From Paraflavitalea sp. CAU 1676 (GTDB taxonomy: Bacteria; Bacteroidota; Bacteroidia; Chitinophagales; Chitinophagaceae), in the NCBI RefSeq assembly GCF_029223285.1, contig NZ_JARHUJ010000013.1:92119-156118 (forward strand): a DNA stretch of 64,000 bases, given 5' to 3'. Each line of letters begins with the position of its first letter. The stretch's first letter is position 1. Under the pieces are notes generated by a model, which was not told the DNA's origin, did not search any database, and worked only from the letters and a program-made list of their open reading frames with translations. Position numbers and translations under genes: made by a program. Shown piece after piece: positions 36,418-44,864 of this stretch.

Positions 36418-36643
36418 TTATTTCCTTTCGTATTCGTAGCTACCCTGTAAAGCTGCCTCATTGATGATGGCGGCTTTTTTTATCCATCACCGCCTGGTTT
36501 TCCAACTGCCGGTCGGAGAACTTGCGTTTCTCCATATCGGGATACTTACTTACCGCCGTTAAGTCTCCATACTGTTTGAAGACCAGTTGCTTACCAAGAT
36601 GCCCTGCCAGGTTTTTCAGCAGAAAGTTTTTACTGATTGCCAT
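36418..36643 (-). pseudogene. Decayed small conserved protein (frameshifted and truncated)
   Basis: From the ATG at 36643 the product MAISKNFLLKNLAGHLGKQL, then VFKQYGDLTAVSKYPDM, looks like a family of small Bacteroidota proteins (LxGxxGKQLVxKQYG, SKYPDM), as I remember it. The open frame ends after 61 residues at 36458. In the next frame, skipping one base in the A7 run near 36475, it continues KKAAIINEAALQGSYEYERK and stops at 36418. Relatives usually continue further, so the gene seems both frameshifted and cut short. The lost tail overlaps the SDR terminator. Function unknown. Confidence 0.6.
36451..36481 (+). terminator. Terminator of the hydrolase-SDR transcript
   Basis: AGCTGCC (36451-36457) pairs with GGCGGCT (36469-36475; one G-T pair) and is followed by seven T. 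It begins about 65 bases after the SDR stop codon. The same bases read on the minus strand belong to the decayed small gene. Confidence 0.65.
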
Positions 36644-36702
36644 CGTTCAGATTTTAATAGTTGACAGGCTGGATATCTCCAGCCTTACTTGTTGCCCAAA
36701 AA

Positions 36703-36736
36703 GCACAAAACCCGCCGAGGCGGGCTTTGTGTTTTT
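36703..36736. terminator. Bidirectional terminator
   Basis: CACAAAACCCGCC, three bases, GGCGGGCTTTGTG: a stem of about 12 pairs with T runs on both sides (TTTTT on plus, CTTTTT on minus). It serves the MBL-fold gene on the minus strand, about 55 bases after its stop. Confidence 0.75.
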
Positions 36737-36791
36737 ACTTTTTTGCGGTTCTGTTCTGTTGGGGCGCAACAGCCATTAGGGTTATCCGGCT

Positions 36792-37853
36792 TTATTGTTG
36801 TTCAATGCGAAGGGTTTGTTCCATTGAATAAACCTGATCCCAGATATAGATATCGAAAGCGGCGAGTCTGGATGACCACCTGGGCGTAAGCTCATTAACT
36901 ACTTGTATCACCACTTTGTCGATGTAATCGTCGAAAATGGCCCAGGGGTTTTCGCCATACGATACGTCGACATCGATACCTGCTTTGGTGGCAGCCAGTG
37001 CTTTGCTGGTGGCCTTTTTCAGATCGCTCATGAATTCGAGCTGCAGGGCCACATCTGCATGGGTACCGGTGCGGGCTACGTGGCCGCTTACCAATACATC
37101 CCAATCCAATTTATTGATCAGTTCAATCTGTTCGAAGTATGCCGGAATGTCCTGTGCTACCGCAAATCTTCTCCAGGGCATCCATCCGGGAAATACCATG
37201 TCGATCACCATCAGGGTGCGTTGTGCCGGTGCATAGATGTACGTATTGCCAGGTATATGTGCGTTACCATAGTAGTTTAACTCCAAAACCTGGCTGCCTG
37301 CTTTGAGTACGTATTTGTCCTTAAATGTAACGGTTGGCAAAGGGCGGCTTGGATCGTTGGCCCTTTGCAACAGGCGTTTCGTTTCTTCCTGGGCGATGAT
37401 CGGGGTTCCTTTCTTTAACTGCAGACTATTGACAGCTGCAATGTGATCGGCATGCATATGACTGTACACCATATGGGTGATCGGCTTGTTGGTTACTTCT
37501 GCAATTCCTTTCAACAGGTATTTTTCTAATGGTGGCGGAGCATCGACAACTACTACGCCCGTTTCATACACCAAAAACATGGATTGATAGGCATTGTCGG
37601 TGATCATATACAGTCCTTTGCCGAGGTCCTGGAGGCGATAACCTTTTGCCGGATCGATAGCGGGGCCTTTGGCGGACTCATTTACTGTGATGTGCTTGTC
37701 GATCCGCTCCCCGATCGTCGCTATAACCGGCATGTTTGGGTATGGATGTCCAATGGCGCCCGGTGCTGCTTCCTGGGCAGAAGTGTTTGTTGACGTGAGC
37801 GCTAATGAGCTGAGCAAAAGCGCGCTGATAAAGTAGGTGTTTAACTGTTTCAT
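36792..37853 (-). CDS. Secreted MBL-fold metallo-hydrolase
   Basis: 353 residues with a signal peptide (ISALLLSSLALTSTNTSAQ). The di-metal motif HxHxDH is seen at 132-137 (SHMHADH), with later His residues in YGNAHIPGNTYIY, Asp in LMVIDMVF and His in LVSGHVARTG, the standard five-region metallo-beta-lactamase pattern. The family includes lactonases, lactamases and sulfatases; the substrate is not determined. It follows the two epoxide hydrolase genes in the same direction but is separated from them by a terminator, so it is a separate unit. Confidence 0.88.
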   Translation of the reverse strand: MKQLNTYFISALLLSSLALTSTNTSAQEAAPGAIGHPYPNMPVIATIGERIDKHITVNESAKGPAIDPAKGYRLQDLGKGLYMITDNAYQSMFLVYETGVVVVDAPPPLEKYLLKGIAEVTNKPITHMVYSHMHADHIAAVNSLQLKKGTPIIAQEETKRLLQRANDPSRPLPTVTFKDKYVLKAGSQVLELNYYGNAHIPGNTYIYAPAQRTLMVIDMVFPGWMPWRRFAVAQDIPAYFEQIELINKLDWDVLVSGHVARTGTHADVALQLEFMSDLKKATSKALAATKAGIDVDVSYGENPWAIFDDYIDKVVIQVVNELTPRWSSRLAAFDIYIWDQVYSMEQTLRIEQQ

Positions 37854-37937
37854 TGTTTTAATATTATTATGTTTTTAAAGTCATTTGGCTTTTCCGGATC
37901 ATTGTGTTCTAATGCGGGGAGGGCGATAAAGATTTAA

Positions 37938-37977
37938 AGAAGCCCATTCACTATTGTGAGGAAAGGTGAATGGGCTT
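37938..37977 (-). terminator. Terminator after the epoxide hydrolase pair
   Basis: Perfect 12-base stem AAGCCCATTCAC (37940-37951) with GTGAATGGGCTT (37966-37977). On the minus strand it is followed by CTTTAAATC. It begins 16 bases after the stop codon of the gene ending at 37993. Confidence 0.75.
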
Positions 37978-37992
37978 TACTTTTATAGATGA

Positions 37993-39279
37993 CTATCGAA
38001 GAGTTTTAAATGCAGCCCTCAGTTCTTCGGCAAAAAGCTGGGGTTGTTCCCAGGCAGCAAAGTGGCCGCCATTGTTCACTTCATGGTAGTAGATGAGGTT
38101 GGGATAAGCTTTTTCTGTCCAGGTTTTAGGGGCCTGGTATATTTCGCCGGGAAATACGGTCACGGCCACGGGCACTTTGATCTCCCGGGTCCTTTGTTCC
38201 ACTACATTGAAATTGTTGTTGTTGTTCTCCCAGTATAGTTGTGAGGAAGAGGCCGATGTATTGGTGAGCCAGTACAGGGTAATATCATCGAGCATATCAT
38301 CTTTGCTGAGCACCTTGGCTGCATCGCCGCCACTATAGGTCCAGTCGTTGAATTTATCGTAGTAGAAAGCTGCAAGACCAGATGGAGAATCCGAAAGGCC
38401 ATATGCCAGTGTTTGCGGACGGGTTACCATGATGCCTGCATAAGCTCCTCCCCTGGTGTATAGATCGTTCATTGACTCATAGGCCTTTTTCTCTTTGGCT
38501 GATAAGCTTGCAGGGGCTGGTAAGCCGCTCTTAAGCGCCTGTGCAATATCGGCGGGCACGGTAGCAGGCATATTTACATGTATACCCAATAATCCCTTTG
38601 GCGCCTGGCGGCCCATGGCATCAGATACTACAGCGCCCCAGTCTCCTCCCTGTGCCACATACCGGGTGTATCCGAGACGTTTCATCAGCACATCCCATGC
38701 TTTGGCCATTCTATCTGGTCCCCAGCCGGTGGCGGTAGGTTTTCCGGAGAAGCCATAACCGGGCATGGAAGGTATGATCACATCGAAGGCATCTTCTGCT
38801 TTGCCTCCATAGGCTGTGGGATCGGTGAGCGGGCCTATGATCTTCAGTTGTTCGAAGATCGAACCGGGCCAACCATGCGTAACAATGATGGGCAGCGCAT
38901 TCTTGTGTTTGGACTTCACCTGGATGAAGTGAATATCGAGCCCGTCGATGTTGGTGATGAACTGGGGCAGTGCATTCAATTTGGCTTCTGCTTTTCTCCA
39001 GTCATAAGCTGTACCCCAGTACTGTACCAGTTGTTGAAAGCCTTCGAGCTTTACGCCCTGCGAGCGGTCGCTAACGGTTTCCTGGATGGGCCATCGGGTG
39101 GCGTTGATGCGTTGCTTAAGTTCGGCCAGGTCTGCATCTGGCACATGAACCTGGAAGGCGCGTATTGCTTCGGGAGCGTTGTTTGTTGTATTGGGGCCGC
39201 CCTGTGCATGCGTGGCGGTAGTTTGGAAAGTCATGGTGGCAAGTATTATTGGTGATAGTATTTGTTTGAACTGTTTCAT
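37993..39279 (-). CDS. Secreted epoxide hydrolase-like protein, copy A
   Basis: 428 residues with a signal peptide (SPIILATMTFQTTATHAQ). The N-terminal epoxide-hydrolase domain (FQVHVPDADLAELKQRINAT, RWPIQETV) precedes an alpha/beta hydrolase fold with oxyanion HGWPGS and nucleophile Asp in VAQGGDWGAVVSDAMG (GGDWG), the pattern of microsomal/juvenile-hormone-type epoxide hydrolases. The final catalytic His is in NGGHFAAWEQPQLF. It opens epoxides to diols, here in the periplasm. The upstream paralogue ends 30 bases before its start; the two are a tandem duplication in one transcript. Confidence 0.9.
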   Translation of the reverse strand: MKQFKQILSPIILATMTFQTTATHAQGGPNTTNNAPEAIRAFQVHVPDADLAELKQRINATRWPIQETVSDRSQGVKLEGFQQLVQYWGTAYDWRKAEAKLNALPQFITNIDGLDIHFIQVKSKHKNALPIIVTHGWPGSIFEQLKIIGPLTDPTAYGGKAEDAFDVIIPSMPGYGFSGKPTATGWGPDRMAKAWDVLMKRLGYTRYVAQGGDWGAVVSDAMGRQAPKGLLGIHVNMPATVPADIAQALKSGLPAPASLSAKEKKAYESMNDLYTRGGAYAGIMVTRPQTLAYGLSDSPSGLAAFYYDKFNDWTYSGGDAAKVLSKDDMLDDITLYWLTNTSASSSQLYWENNNNNFNVVEQRTREIKVPVAVTVFPGEIYQAPKTWTEKAYPNLIYYHEVNNGGHFAAWEQPQLFAEELRAAFKTLR

Positions 39280-39309
39280 TGTTATAAATTTTTGAAAGTG
39301 TAGTATTTG

Positions 39310-40599
39310 TTAACGAAGTGATTTAAAGGCTGCTCTCAATTCCTGTGTAAAGAGGGTTGGTTGTTCCCAGGCTGCGAAGTGGCCGCCCTTCTCCAGTTTA
39401 TTGAAGTAGATGAGATGGGGGTAGGCTTTTTCGGCCCAGCTTTTGGGAGCGGCATAGATCTCATCGGGGAATGCGCTCACGGCTACCGGGATGGTCACGT
39501 TGCGGGGATCGAAGAAGCCGGCTTTGGCCTGGAAGGTTTCCCAATAAAGGCGGGCAGAAGAAACGGCTGTATTGGTAAGCCAGTAGAGCGTGATGTTGTC
39601 AATGATATCGTCTTTCGTAAGTCCTTCGGTTTCACCGGCAAATACGCGGGCAATGAGGGCATAGCTGCGGGCGTCGTGGTCGAGCATCCAGGCTGCGAGG
39701 CCAATGGGCGAATCGGCGATGCCATACAATGTTTGAGGCCTTAATCCCATTTCATTGGCATAACCCAATCCGGTTTTATAGAAATAGTCGAGCTGTTCGT
39801 AGGCGTTCTTTTCATCGGGCGAAAGGTCTGCCGGTTTTACTCCTGTTGAGAGTGCTTTGGCAATATCCGCTGGTACGGTAGCTGCCATGTTGGTGTGGAT
39901 CCCTACCAGTCCGGGAGGTGTTTGCAGGGCCATCAATTCGGTGACGGCATTACCCCAGTCGCCGCCTTGCGCTACATATTTTTTGTAACCGAGCCTATTC
40001 ATCAGTTCGATCCAGGCTTTGGCGATGCGGGCGGCTGTCCAGCCCAGTTCGGTGGGTTTACCCGAAAAGCCATGACCGGGCAGTGAGGGTATCACTACAT
40101 CAAAAGCATCTTCTGCTTTGCCGCCATAGGCAGTAGGGTCAGTGAGCGGACCAATGACCTTCATTTGTTCGATGATGGAGCCGGGCCAGCCGTGGGTGAT
40201 GATGACGGGTAAGGCATTTTTATGTTTGGAGCGTACGTGAATGAAGTGAATGTCGACACCATCGATGGTAGTAACGAATTGTGGCAAGGCATTCAGTTTG
40301 GCTTCCATGTTGCGCCAGTCGTAGCTGGTGGTCCAATACTTTGCCAGTGCCTGCATGGTGGCGTACTGTACACCTTGTGATGCATCTTTTACGTTCTCAG
40401 GCTCGGGCCACTGGGTGGCGAGGATGCGGCGTTTGAGATCTTCGAGTTTCTTCGCGGGTACCTTCACCTGGAAGGGACGGATGGTTGGTTCGGAAGAAAG
40501 GCTGGCCGGTGCAACTGATTGTGCATTGCCGAGCGTGCTTTGCATCATGATAGCTCCCGCTACCATCGTGTTGGTGAGTATATTTTTACTCTTTTTCAT
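39310..40599 (-). CDS. Secreted epoxide hydrolase-like protein, copy B
   Basis: About 429 residues from the ATG at 40599, chosen for its signal peptide (MKKSKNILTNTMVAGAIMMQ, then STLGNAQ). The same architecture as copy A: epoxide-hydrolase N-domain (FQVKVPAKKLEDLKRRILAT), HGWPGS, nucleophile in GGDWGNAV, and His in KGGHFAAWEQPTLF. Many stretches are identical to copy A, so the duplication is fairly recent or conserved by selection, but the cap regions differ, suggesting different substrates. It is the first gene of the two-gene unit. Confidence 0.9.
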   Translation of the reverse strand: MKKSKNILTNTMVAGAIMMQSTLGNAQSVAPASLSSEPTIRPFQVKVPAKKLEDLKRRILATQWPEPENVKDASQGVQYATMQALAKYWTTSYDWRNMEAKLNALPQFVTTIDGVDIHFIHVRSKHKNALPVIITHGWPGSIIEQMKVIGPLTDPTAYGGKAEDAFDVVIPSLPGHGFSGKPTELGWTAARIAKAWIELMNRLGYKKYVAQGGDWGNAVTELMALQTPPGLVGIHTNMAATVPADIAKALSTGVKPADLSPDEKNAYEQLDYFYKTGLGYANEMGLRPQTLYGIADSPIGLAAWMLDHDARSYALIARVFAGETEGLTKDDIIDNITLYWLTNTAVSSARLYWETFQAKAGFFDPRNVTIPVAVSAFPDEIYAAPKSWAEKAYPHLIYFNKLEKGGHFAAWEQPTLFTQELRAAFKSLR

Positions 40600-40791
40600 T
40601 TGATTGATTTTTACTTGTTGTTGAATGTGTACGTAAAGGTATCGGCGGCATCGGGGGTGTTCCAAGACCGAACCCGGTAAGGCGGCCCAAGTAAAGGGCC
40701 AGGCAGGCGTATTGAACCGTGAAAAGTTGAGGGTTATAGATAGTGAAGCCCGGTTGAGTTGTTGATCATTTGAGCAGTCATTAGCAGTCGA

Positions 40792-40824
40792 CTTGTTTAG
40801 TATTGCCCAAATCCATTAATTTTG
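40792..40824 (+). promoter_or_regulatory. Promoter of the metE transcript
   Basis: CTTG (40792-40795), 21 bases, then TAATTTTG (40817-40824), an exact TAnnTTTG. It stands about 40 bases upstream of the riboswitch, so the riboswitch is in the leader of the metE message. Confidence 0.55.
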
Positions 40825-40862
40825 CGGTTGTAAGTTCTTTCCTTTACATCTATCAAGCAGCA

Positions 40863-41030
40863 TAGGTTCCCGCTTCGCGTGGGATTAATAGGGAATTGTG
40901 TGTGAATCACAAGCTGTCCCGCAACTGTAAGTAACGCAAAGGTTTTTACCCCAGTTGTCCACTGTTCTCTCAACCTGAATGGGAAGGACGGTAAAACTGT
41001 TACAAGCCAGGAGACCTGCCTCTACTGTAT
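40863..41030 (+). ncRNA. Cobalamin (B12) riboswitch upstream of metE
   Basis: The hallmark core is visible: TTAATAGGGAA at about 40886-40896, then CTGTCCCGCAACTGTAA (about 40915-40931) and the B12 box AGCCAGGAGACCTGCC at 41005-41020. These conserved blocks and their order define the adenosylcobalamin-type aptamer. When B12 is plentiful it should reduce expression of the B12-independent methionine synthase downstream, the usual logic of these elements. The 5' and 3' limits are approximate. Confidence 0.93.
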
Positions 41031-41097
41031 TTGACAATGCTTTCGTGGAATGAAGCCGTTGTTGAAATGATATGCCCATAGGCCAGCCGCCCGTATA

Positions 41098-41128
41098 ATA
41101 CAGGCAGGCTCGTGCCTGCGCGCGTATA
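41098..41128 (+). other. Hairpin between riboswitch and metE (possible expression platform)
   Basis: CAGGCA-6-TGCCTG at 41101-41118 with flanking ATA/TAT that can extend the stem. There is no T run after it, only a pyrimidine-rich stretch (TTTCTCCTCCTTCTTAC). It may be part of the switching structure or of translational control; this is inference. Confidence 0.35.
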
Positions 41129-41213
41129 TTTCTCCTCCTTCTTACTTCTACCTTAACATTGCCTGTTTAGCAAAGAGCTTTTAACTGATTTTATCATCTT
41201 AAAAGCATGGAAC

Positions 41214-43538
41214 ATGCAAACACACAATCTTGGCTACCCGCGGATAGGCAGCCATCGAGAACTCAAGAAAGCTTCCGAGCAGTATTGGGCCGGCAAGGCC
41301 ACTGCGCAACAACTGATGCAGGCGGGCGCCGCCATCCGGTTACAGAACTGGCAGCTGCAACAGGCAGCAGGCATCGACCTGGTACCTTGTAATGACTTTT
41401 CTTTCTATGACCAGGTACTCGACACCAGTCTGATGGTTGGCGCGATCCCTGCCCGGTATCACGACCTCATGCAAGAAAAGCAGTTACCGCATATCGATCT
41501 GCTGTTCGCCATGGCAAGGGGCTATCAAAAGGATGGCTATGATATCACTGCGATGGAGATGACCAAGTGGTTCGATACCAATTACCACTACATCGTGCCA
41601 GAGTTTACCGCCAACCAGCAGTTCACCCTATTCAGCAACAAGGTGATCAACGAGTTCAATGAAGCAAAGCGGGCGGGCATCAACGCCAAGCCGGTTCTGC
41701 TGGGCCCCGTATCTTATCTGTTGCTGGGTAAGGAAAAGGAAAGCGGCTTCCATCGCCTGGAGTTGTTGAAGAAGCTGTTGCCGGTATACACCGAAGTGTT
41801 GACGAAGCTCGAAGAAGCAGGCGCCTATTACGTACAGCTGGATGAGCCCTGCCTGTCGTTGAACCTCTCCACAGCAGAGCGTCAGGCCTTCGTGAAAACC
41901 TACCAGGAGATCAAATCCAAACTACCGCAACTGCAGATCATCCTGGCCAGTTATTTTGAATGTTATGGAGAAAACCTGCCAACGGCATTAAGTCTGCCGG
42001 TGCAGGTACTGCACCTCGACCTGGTGCGCTGCCCATCACAGCTGGAGGATATACTGGCTACCGATATTGCCCGCTCGAGGATGGTACTGTCGTTGGGTGT
42101 GGTAGATGGCAGGAATATCTGGAAGAACAATTTCGAAACATCACTTGGGTTGATCGATAAAGCTGTTTCACAGTTGGGATCGGCCAGGGTATGGATCGCT
42201 CCCTCCTGCTCGCTCCTTCACGTGCCCTGCGACCTCGACCTGGAGAAGAATGACAACGTGCTCACACCGGAGATCAAACAATGGCTGGCCTTTGCAAAAC
42301 AGAAGATCGACGAAGTAGTGACATTGAAGCAGCTTGCCACCGGAGAAAACAAAGAAGTTGCGAATGCACGCTGGAAAGAAAACCTCGATGCCAATAACAA
42401 GCGCAAAACTTCCTTACTGATTCACAATACGGCGGTAAAGGCGCGCACGGCAGCTATTACCATCAGGGATGCGGCGCGCAACAGCGCTTATGCTTCCCGC
42501 AAGCTACAGCAACAGGAAGCATTGCGCCTGCCCCTTTTCCCTACTACGACCATCGGCTCGTTTCCGCAAACCGCGGAGGTACGTAGCTGGCGGGCAAAAT
42601 GGAAAAAGGGCGAGCTTACGCAGGAGCAATACGACGAGTTGATTGCCCACGAAACGGAGGCGTCTATCCGCTGGCAGGAAGAGACCGGCATCGATGTGCT
42701 GGTGCATGGTGAATTTGAGCGCAACGACATGGTGGAGTACTTTGGTGAACAACTGAGCGGCTTCGTATTCTCGCAGAATGGCTGGGTACAGAGCTATGGC
42801 AGCCGTTGCGTAAAGCCCCCCATTATATACGGTGATGTAAGCCGGCCGACGCCGATGACCGTTCGCTGGACTTCCTATGCGCAATCGCTCACCAAGCAGC
42901 CGGTGAAGGGGATGCTGACCGGTCCGGTGACCATTTTGCAATGGAGTTTTGTACGCAATGACCAACCGCGCAGTGAAACCTGTACGCAGATCGCACTGGC
43001 TATCCGTGATGAAGTGGTCGACCTGGAGCATGCGGGTATCCGCGTGATTCAGATCGACGAGCCCGCAATCCGGGAAGGATTGCCTTTGCGCAAGGAGAAC
43101 TGGGATGAATACCTGCGCTGGGCAGTACGGGCATTCCGGGTGTCGGCCAGCGGTGTGGAAGATGCCACGCAGATCCATACGCACATGTGTTATTCCGAGT
43201 TCAATGATATCATCGAGCATATTGCCGCCATGGATGCCGATGTGATCACGATCGAGTGCAGCCGCTCGCAGATGGAATTGCTGGATGCTTTTGCGGAGTT
43301 CAGATATCCCAACGAGATAGGACCCGGTGTATATGATATTCACTCGCCCCGGGTGCCTTCAAAACGGGAAATGATCGAGCTGATGGAAAAAGCAAAAGCG
43401 GTGATCCCTGCAGATCAGCTGTGGGTGAACCCCGACTGCGGTTTGAAGACCCGTGGCTGGCCCGAGACCAAAGCTGCTTTGGAGGCAATGGTGAATGCGG
43501 CGCGGGAACTACGCGCAGCAGTAGCCGTCAATGCATAG
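41214..43538 (+). CDS. metE: Cobalamin-independent methionine synthase
   Basis: A 774-residue 5-methyltetrahydropteroyltriglutamate-homocysteine methyltransferase, which makes methionine without B12. The protein has the full two-barrel length. N-terminal half: MQTHNLGYPRIGSHRELKKA and folate-binding segments (YVQLDEPCLSLNL). C-terminal half: TTTIGSFPQTAEVR, the zinc and homocysteine site with THMCYSEF (His and Cys ligands), IQIDEPAIREG and NPDCGLKTRGW (final Cys). The start at 41214 sits about 180 bases after the cobalamin riboswitch. The regulation is sensible: the B12-independent enzyme is switched off when B12 is present. Confidence 0.97.
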   Translation: MQTHNLGYPRIGSHRELKKASEQYWAGKATAQQLMQAGAAIRLQNWQLQQAAGIDLVPCNDFSFYDQVLDTSLMVGAIPARYHDLMQEKQLPHIDLLFAMARGYQKDGYDITAMEMTKWFDTNYHYIVPEFTANQQFTLFSNKVINEFNEAKRAGINAKPVLLGPVSYLLLGKEKESGFHRLELLKKLLPVYTEVLTKLEEAGAYYVQLDEPCLSLNLSTAERQAFVKTYQEIKSKLPQLQIILASYFECYGENLPTALSLPVQVLHLDLVRCPSQLEDILATDIARSRMVLSLGVVDGRNIWKNNFETSLGLIDKAVSQLGSARVWIAPSCSLLHVPCDLDLEKNDNVLTPEIKQWLAFAKQKIDEVVTLKQLATGENKEVANARWKENLDANNKRKTSLLIHNTAVKARTAAITIRDAARNSAYASRKLQQQEALRLPLFPTTTIGSFPQTAEVRSWRAKWKKGELTQEQYDELIAHETEASIRWQEETGIDVLVHGEFERNDMVEYFGEQLSGFVFSQNGWVQSYGSRCVKPPIIYGDVSRPTPMTVRWTSYAQSLTKQPVKGMLTGPVTILQWSFVRNDQPRSETCTQIALAIRDEVVDLEHAGIRVIQIDEPAIREGLPLRKENWDEYLRWAVRAFRVSASGVEDATQIHTHMCYSEFNDIIEHIAAMDADVITIECSRSQMELLDAFAEFRYPNEIGPGVYDIHSPRVPSKREMIELMEKAKAVIPADQLWVNPDCGLKTRGWPETKAALEAMVNAARELRAAVAVNA

Positions 43539-43598
43539 TGAAGCAGGCTAAGGTCTTTACTGTTCCATTGAATCAGCTTTAATATTCTCCAAATTCAT

Positions 43599-43630
43599 AA
43601 CCCAGGGAATTGTTGCAGGTTCCCTGGGTT
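43599..43630 (+). terminator. Hairpin after metE
   Basis: Perfect 11-base stem AACCCAGGGAA (43599-43609) with TTCCCTGGGTT (43620-43630), about 60 bases after the metE stop and 16 before the next ATG. There is no T run, so termination may be partial. Confidence 0.55.
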
Positions 43631-43646
43631 CATTAACCTACAGTAC

Positions 43647-44027
43647 ATGAACCAGCAACAAATTGATCAATCCGTTACCCGGATCTTTAAGGCAGTATTC
43701 CCTGACAGTACCAACCATTATGATACTTTGTTTGGCGGCACGGCCATGGCCCTGATGGATGAAGTGGCTTTTATTACCGCCACGCGTTACAGTCGCCAGC
43801 GCATGGTGACCGTCAGCAGCGACCGCATCGACTTTACGAAGCCTATTCCGGCCGGTACCATCATCGAACTGATCGGGGTGGTGTCGCACGTAGGCAATAC
43901 CAGCTTAAAAGTGAAGGTGGAAGTGTTTATAGAACAAATGTATAGCCGTGAGCGGGACAAGGCCATCAGCGGCGAATTCACGTTCGTGGCGATCGACGAA
44001 CAGAAGCGGCCGGTGAAGATTGTATAG
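43647..44027 (+). CDS. Acyl-CoA thioesterase, hotdog fold
   Basis: A 126-residue hotdog-fold thioesterase of the YciA/acyl-CoA hydrolase type, which releases free acids from acyl-CoA in the cytoplasm. The signature is seen as NHYDTLFGGTAMALMDEVAF, with the conserved Asn/Asp in HYDTLFGG and the HotDog helix following, then DRIDFTKPIPAGTIIELIGV. It is a single-domain protein expected to form oligomers. It is co-directional with metE but a hairpin lies between them, so joint expression is uncertain. Confidence 0.9.
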   Translation: MNQQQIDQSVTRIFKAVFPDSTNHYDTLFGGTAMALMDEVAFITATRYSRQRMVTVSSDRIDFTKPIPAGTIIELIGVVSHVGNTSLKVKVEVFIEQMYSRERDKAISGEFTFVAIDEQKRPVKIV

Positions 44028-44149
44028 TGAGAGGGGGACATTGTGCCTGTCGCGAGCGGCAGCGGTCTGTGTAGATCCTGCAGTGCCGGCGAGCCTGAGT
44101 TGATTTTTTTGAGAAAGAAGTGTATTTTGGCGGTTTCATAAACCCTCAC

Positions 44150-44800
44150 ATGCAAGGATACGCTACTTACGCTAAATTCTACGCGCCCGAAGAGGCGGAG
44201 ACCCTGATCGGCCTGTTGAAACAACACGATATTCCCTATGCGCTGGACCATGAGGTGAACCAGATGGACCCTATTTACCTCGGCGAATCGCCCGACCCCA
44301 TGTTTGTGTTGCGGATACCGGGTGAGCAGTTCAAGGTGGCTCATGCCGTGTTGGCGAAGCAGGCGGGCCTCGATATGAATCAGCCCGGATTTACGCATCA
44401 AATGCAATCGTACGATGCAGCAGAACTGAAGGAGATACTCGACAATCCCGAAGGCTGGAGTGCTTATGACCTGAAAGTGGCGAAGGAGCTGCTGGCTGAA
44501 AAAGCACCGGGCGTGGCGCCCGTCGCCGAAACTTTTGAGCCCGTGCGGGTGGAGACGGTTTGGATCGTTTTGGGATACCTGGCCTGTCTGGTAGGACTTG
44601 TTCCGCAATTCTTTTACGTAGCAGCCGGCGGATTCTTTGCCGGTACCTCGATCGTGCAGGCTAAAAAGACCCTGAAGAATGGTACCACCGTATTGCAATA
44701 TACAGCCGCAGATCGCAAGCATGGGCAGGTGATGATGGTCTTAAGCATGGTATTCATTTTTATCGGCTTTTACTGGCTGCTGGTGGGGAGCTACCATTAA
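44150..44800 (+). CDS. DUF2007-like protein with C-terminal membrane segments
   Basis: About 216 residues. The N-terminal 80 residues (YATYAKFYAPEEAETLIGLL, DPMFVLRIPGEQFKVAHAVL) resemble the DUF2007/putative signal-transducing domain. A helical linker follows and two hydrophobic segments close the protein (VWIVLGYLACLVGLVPQFFY, MVLSMVFIFIGFYWLLVG). Starts at 44120 and 44150 are possible; the latter is preferred as the upstream ten residues are not family-like. Function unknown; probably a membrane-bound regulator or adaptor. Confidence 0.7.
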   Translation: MQGYATYAKFYAPEEAETLIGLLKQHDIPYALDHEVNQMDPIYLGESPDPMFVLRIPGEQFKVAHAVLAKQAGLDMNQPGFTHQMQSYDAAELKEILDNPEGWSAYDLKVAKELLAEKAPGVAPVAETFEPVRVETVWIVLGYLACLVGLVPQFFYVAAGGFFAGTSIVQAKKTLKNGTTVLQYTAADRKHGQVMMVLSMVFIFIGFYWLLVGSYH

Positions 44801-44864
44801 ATTGTCGGGTGTGTGCAACGGACTGTATTTCCTCCGGGTCATAATGGGTGTTAATTCACCTATT

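Noticed and set aside
36458..36481. Programmed frameshifting at the A7 run of the small gene
   Set aside because: The needed shift is +1, whereas A7 runs favour -1, and the extended product is still shorter than the family; decay is simpler.
42504..43343. 279-residue minus-strand frame opposite metE
   Set aside because: Antisense to the conserved zinc-binding half of metE.
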